6,949 nucleotides of DNA, from assembly GCA_934546725.1 (NCBI GenBank), contig CAKTED010000085.1:1-6949 (forward strand), written 5' to 3'. A program made the position numbers and the translations under genes. The notes beneath the pieces were generated by a model. The model ran no database searches. It had not been told where the DNA came from and worked only from the letters and a program-made list of their open reading frames with translations. This stretch comes from an uncultured Oscillospiraceae bacterium (GTDB lineage: Bacteria > Bacillota > Clostridia > Oscillospirales > Oscillospiraceae). The stretch's first letter is position 1. Each line of letters begins with the position of its first letter. Below are positions 5,514 to 6,949 of the stretch, one piece after another.

Positions 5514-6910
5514 TGTCAGGTGTAATTCTGAACCGCTTTGAGGAAAGCCGTATCCCGAACGAAAAGCTTCCCGCCGGGTGGCGGGATCAGGCCGCTCTTG
5601 ATGAGCTTGCCGAATTTCTGCAAAGCAACTGGGAGCAGAGAGCGGTTTTCTTTGACGACGGCGAGATAACGAGCAGGCAGCAGTATCTTTCCTTTACCGG
5701 TTCGGGAGGGATACGGACCGGAAATTATGTGGGAACGATCGTTTTCAGAGGGCAGAGGCTCAATATTTTTCCAAAGGTTTTTCGCAGGGACAGGGACGAT
5801 GCGGAAACAGACGGGCTGGAGCCGGGCCATCTGATGAAAAATCTTGTTCAGTGGCTGCATTATTGCGGAAGAACGTCGTATCCGTTCATCAGCATTACGT
5901 GCGAGCCGGAGGACGGCAGCGACCTGAAGGAGCTTTTCATTACACTGTATCTGCGCTATGTAAAAAGCGCGCTGGAGCACGGTCCGTTCTATCGCTATGA
6001 GGATCGGCAGAAGGATCTGGGCGTTATACGCGGGAGGCTGGATTTCCCGGACTATGTAAGCCGCAAGCTTCCGAAGGGCTCGAGCAACAGGTTCCGCTGC
6101 TCATTTTCCGAGTTTGAGTTTGATAACGCGGTCAATAGAATTATCAAATATACCTGCAAGGGACTTGCGGGCGAAACGACATCGGCAGAGAACAGAAAAA
6201 TTATCAGAAATATTCAGATAAGGCTTAATGAAGTTTCGGACGTAAGATGTGCCCCGGCCGACTGCGATGGAATTCGTCTGAGCAGGCTTCACCGCCGCTA
6301 TGCCGTGATCCTGAGCATGAGCAGAATGCTCCTGATGAATCAGACGGCCTCATACAATGTCGGAGAGCAGAATTCGTTCTGCTTTCTGTTCCCATCGGAG
6401 CTGCTGTTTGAAGGCTTTATCGGCGGTTTCATGGCGGAAACGCTTCGCGGAGAGGCAAGGGTGCGCCTCCAGGCAAGCGAGCTTACGCTTATAAGCGACG
6501 TTGTATTTGACGGGCGACATCTTGGCCAGGCATTCACCATGAGGCATGACATACTCGTTGAGCACAGAGAACAGGGCCTGTTTGTGCTTGATACGAAGTA
6601 TAAGCACATGAGCCGCTTTGAGGGAAATTCCGATGTCAAGAGGTCGGTGACCGATGAGGTGAGCCAGAGCGACCTGTATCAGGTTATTGAATACGCCGCG
6701 CACAGGGATATTGATTCCGCGTATCTGCTTTACCCGATGTACCGGTTTGAAGCGGAGGAGCCGAACGATGTTATTCTCGAGAGGAGATCGGTATCCGGAA
6801 AAACGATAAGCGTTCATATAGTGCGGCTGCCGTTCGTGTTTGAGGAGGATGAGGACGCTCTGAAGCGGAGCCTCACGAAAGCCATACGGCGAATATTTGC
6901 ACAGGGATAA
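5513..6910 (+). CDS. mcrC: McrC-type PD-(D/E)xK nuclease subunit partnering McrB
   Basis: A 465-residue McrC-family protein. McrC binds the McrB ring, stimulates GTP hydrolysis and supplies the nuclease that cuts DNA. The C-terminal nuclease core is visible: RHDILVE supplies Asp346, and LDTKYK supplies Asp360 and Lys362 (the D-x-K of PD-(D/E)xK). DLYQVIEYA then supplies Gln390 and a tyrosine, as in the downstream Q-x-x-x-Y element of such nucleases. The conserved helix before the core, LLFEGFIGGFM, is also typical of McrC. The N-terminal portion, including GNYVGTIVFRG and NIFPKVF, matches the general McrC pattern of a beta-rich domain that contacts McrB. The catalytic residues appear intact, so the nuclease should be active. 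The protein is longer than E. coli McrC (about 350 residues). AAGGA at 5498-5502, inside mcrB, is the probable ribosome binding site. A terminator follows the stop codon. Confidence 0.92.
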   Translation: MSGVILNRFEESRIPNEKLPAGWRDQAALDELAEFLQSNWEQRAVFFDDGEITSRQQYLSFTGSGGIRTGNYVGTIVFRGQRLNIFPKVFRRDRDDAETDGLEPGHLMKNLVQWLHYCGRTSYPFISITCEPEDGSDLKELFITLYLRYVKSALEHGPFYRYEDRQKDLGVIRGRLDFPDYVSRKLPKGSSNRFRCSFSEFEFDNAVNRIIKYTCKGLAGETTSAENRKIIRNIQIRLNEVSDVRCAPADCDGIRLSRLHRRYAVILSMSRMLLMNQTASYNVGEQNSFCFLFPSELLFEGFIGGFMAETLRGEARVRLQASELTLISDVVFDGRHLGQAFTMRHDILVEHREQGLFVLDTKYKHMSRFEGNSDVKRSVTDEVSQSDLYQVIEYAAHRDIDSAYLLYPMYRFEAEEPNDVILERRSVSGKTISVHIVRLPFVFEEDEDALKRSLTKAIRRIFAQG

Positions 6911-6913
6911 AGT

Positions 6914-6948
6914 AAAAGGGGCTGTCTCTTTGTGAGACAGCCCCTTTT
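6914..6948 (+). terminator. Rho-independent terminator after mcrC
   Basis: Bases 6914-6928 pair perfectly with 6934-6948: a 15-bp stem of AAAA, GGGG and CTGTCTC with a 5-base loop. It ends in TTTT and starts 3 bases after the mcrC stop. Because the A-run and T-run flank the stem symmetrically, it can terminate transcription from either direction. It marks the end of the transcription unit. Confidence 0.92.
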
Positions 6949-6949
6949 G

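Overview
The window holds four complete genes, all on the + strand, with an inverted repeat near each end. In order they are a glycyl radical enzyme, a membrane-anchored metallophosphoesterase, and a two-gene McrB/McrC-type restriction pair. The glycyl radical enzyme needs anoxic conditions, so the host is probably an anaerobe. GC-rich codons, frequent ATA and AGG codons, strong AGGAG-type ribosome binding sites and a consensus sigma-70/sigma-A promoter fit an anaerobic gut Clostridia-like Firmicute. That assignment is inference only.

Layout. Bases 1-60 carry a perfect 17-bp hairpin that probably closes an upstream transcription unit. A near-consensus promoter (TTGACT, 18 bp, TATAAT) at 80-109 follows and should drive the glycyl radical enzyme gene, which starts at ATG 156. 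An 87-bp gap with a 10-bp hairpin leads to the phosphoesterase at 2721. A 69-bp gap with two small hairpins leads to mcrB at 3918. mcrB and mcrC overlap by one base (TAATG). A strong Rho-independent terminator follows mcrC by 3 bases.

How the genes relate. mcrB and mcrC form a functional pair: a GTP-driven AAA+ motor and its nuclease partner. No DNA methyltransferase lies beside them, which fits a modification-dependent (type IV) restriction system. The recognition domain at the McrB N-terminus is not one I recognise. The glycyl radical enzyme belongs to the C-x-E (non-PFL) branch, but its active-site loop is unusually cysteine-rich and its substrate cannot be assigned. No radical-SAM activating enzyme is in the window. 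The phosphoesterase has four predicted membrane segments and an extracytoplasmic catalytic domain, and no visible functional link to either neighbour. All four genes could be read from the promoter at 80-109, but separate transcription of mcrBC is equally possible.

I see no RNA genes, insertion sequences, CRISPR arrays or long repeats. No gene-free stretch exceeds 300 bases.
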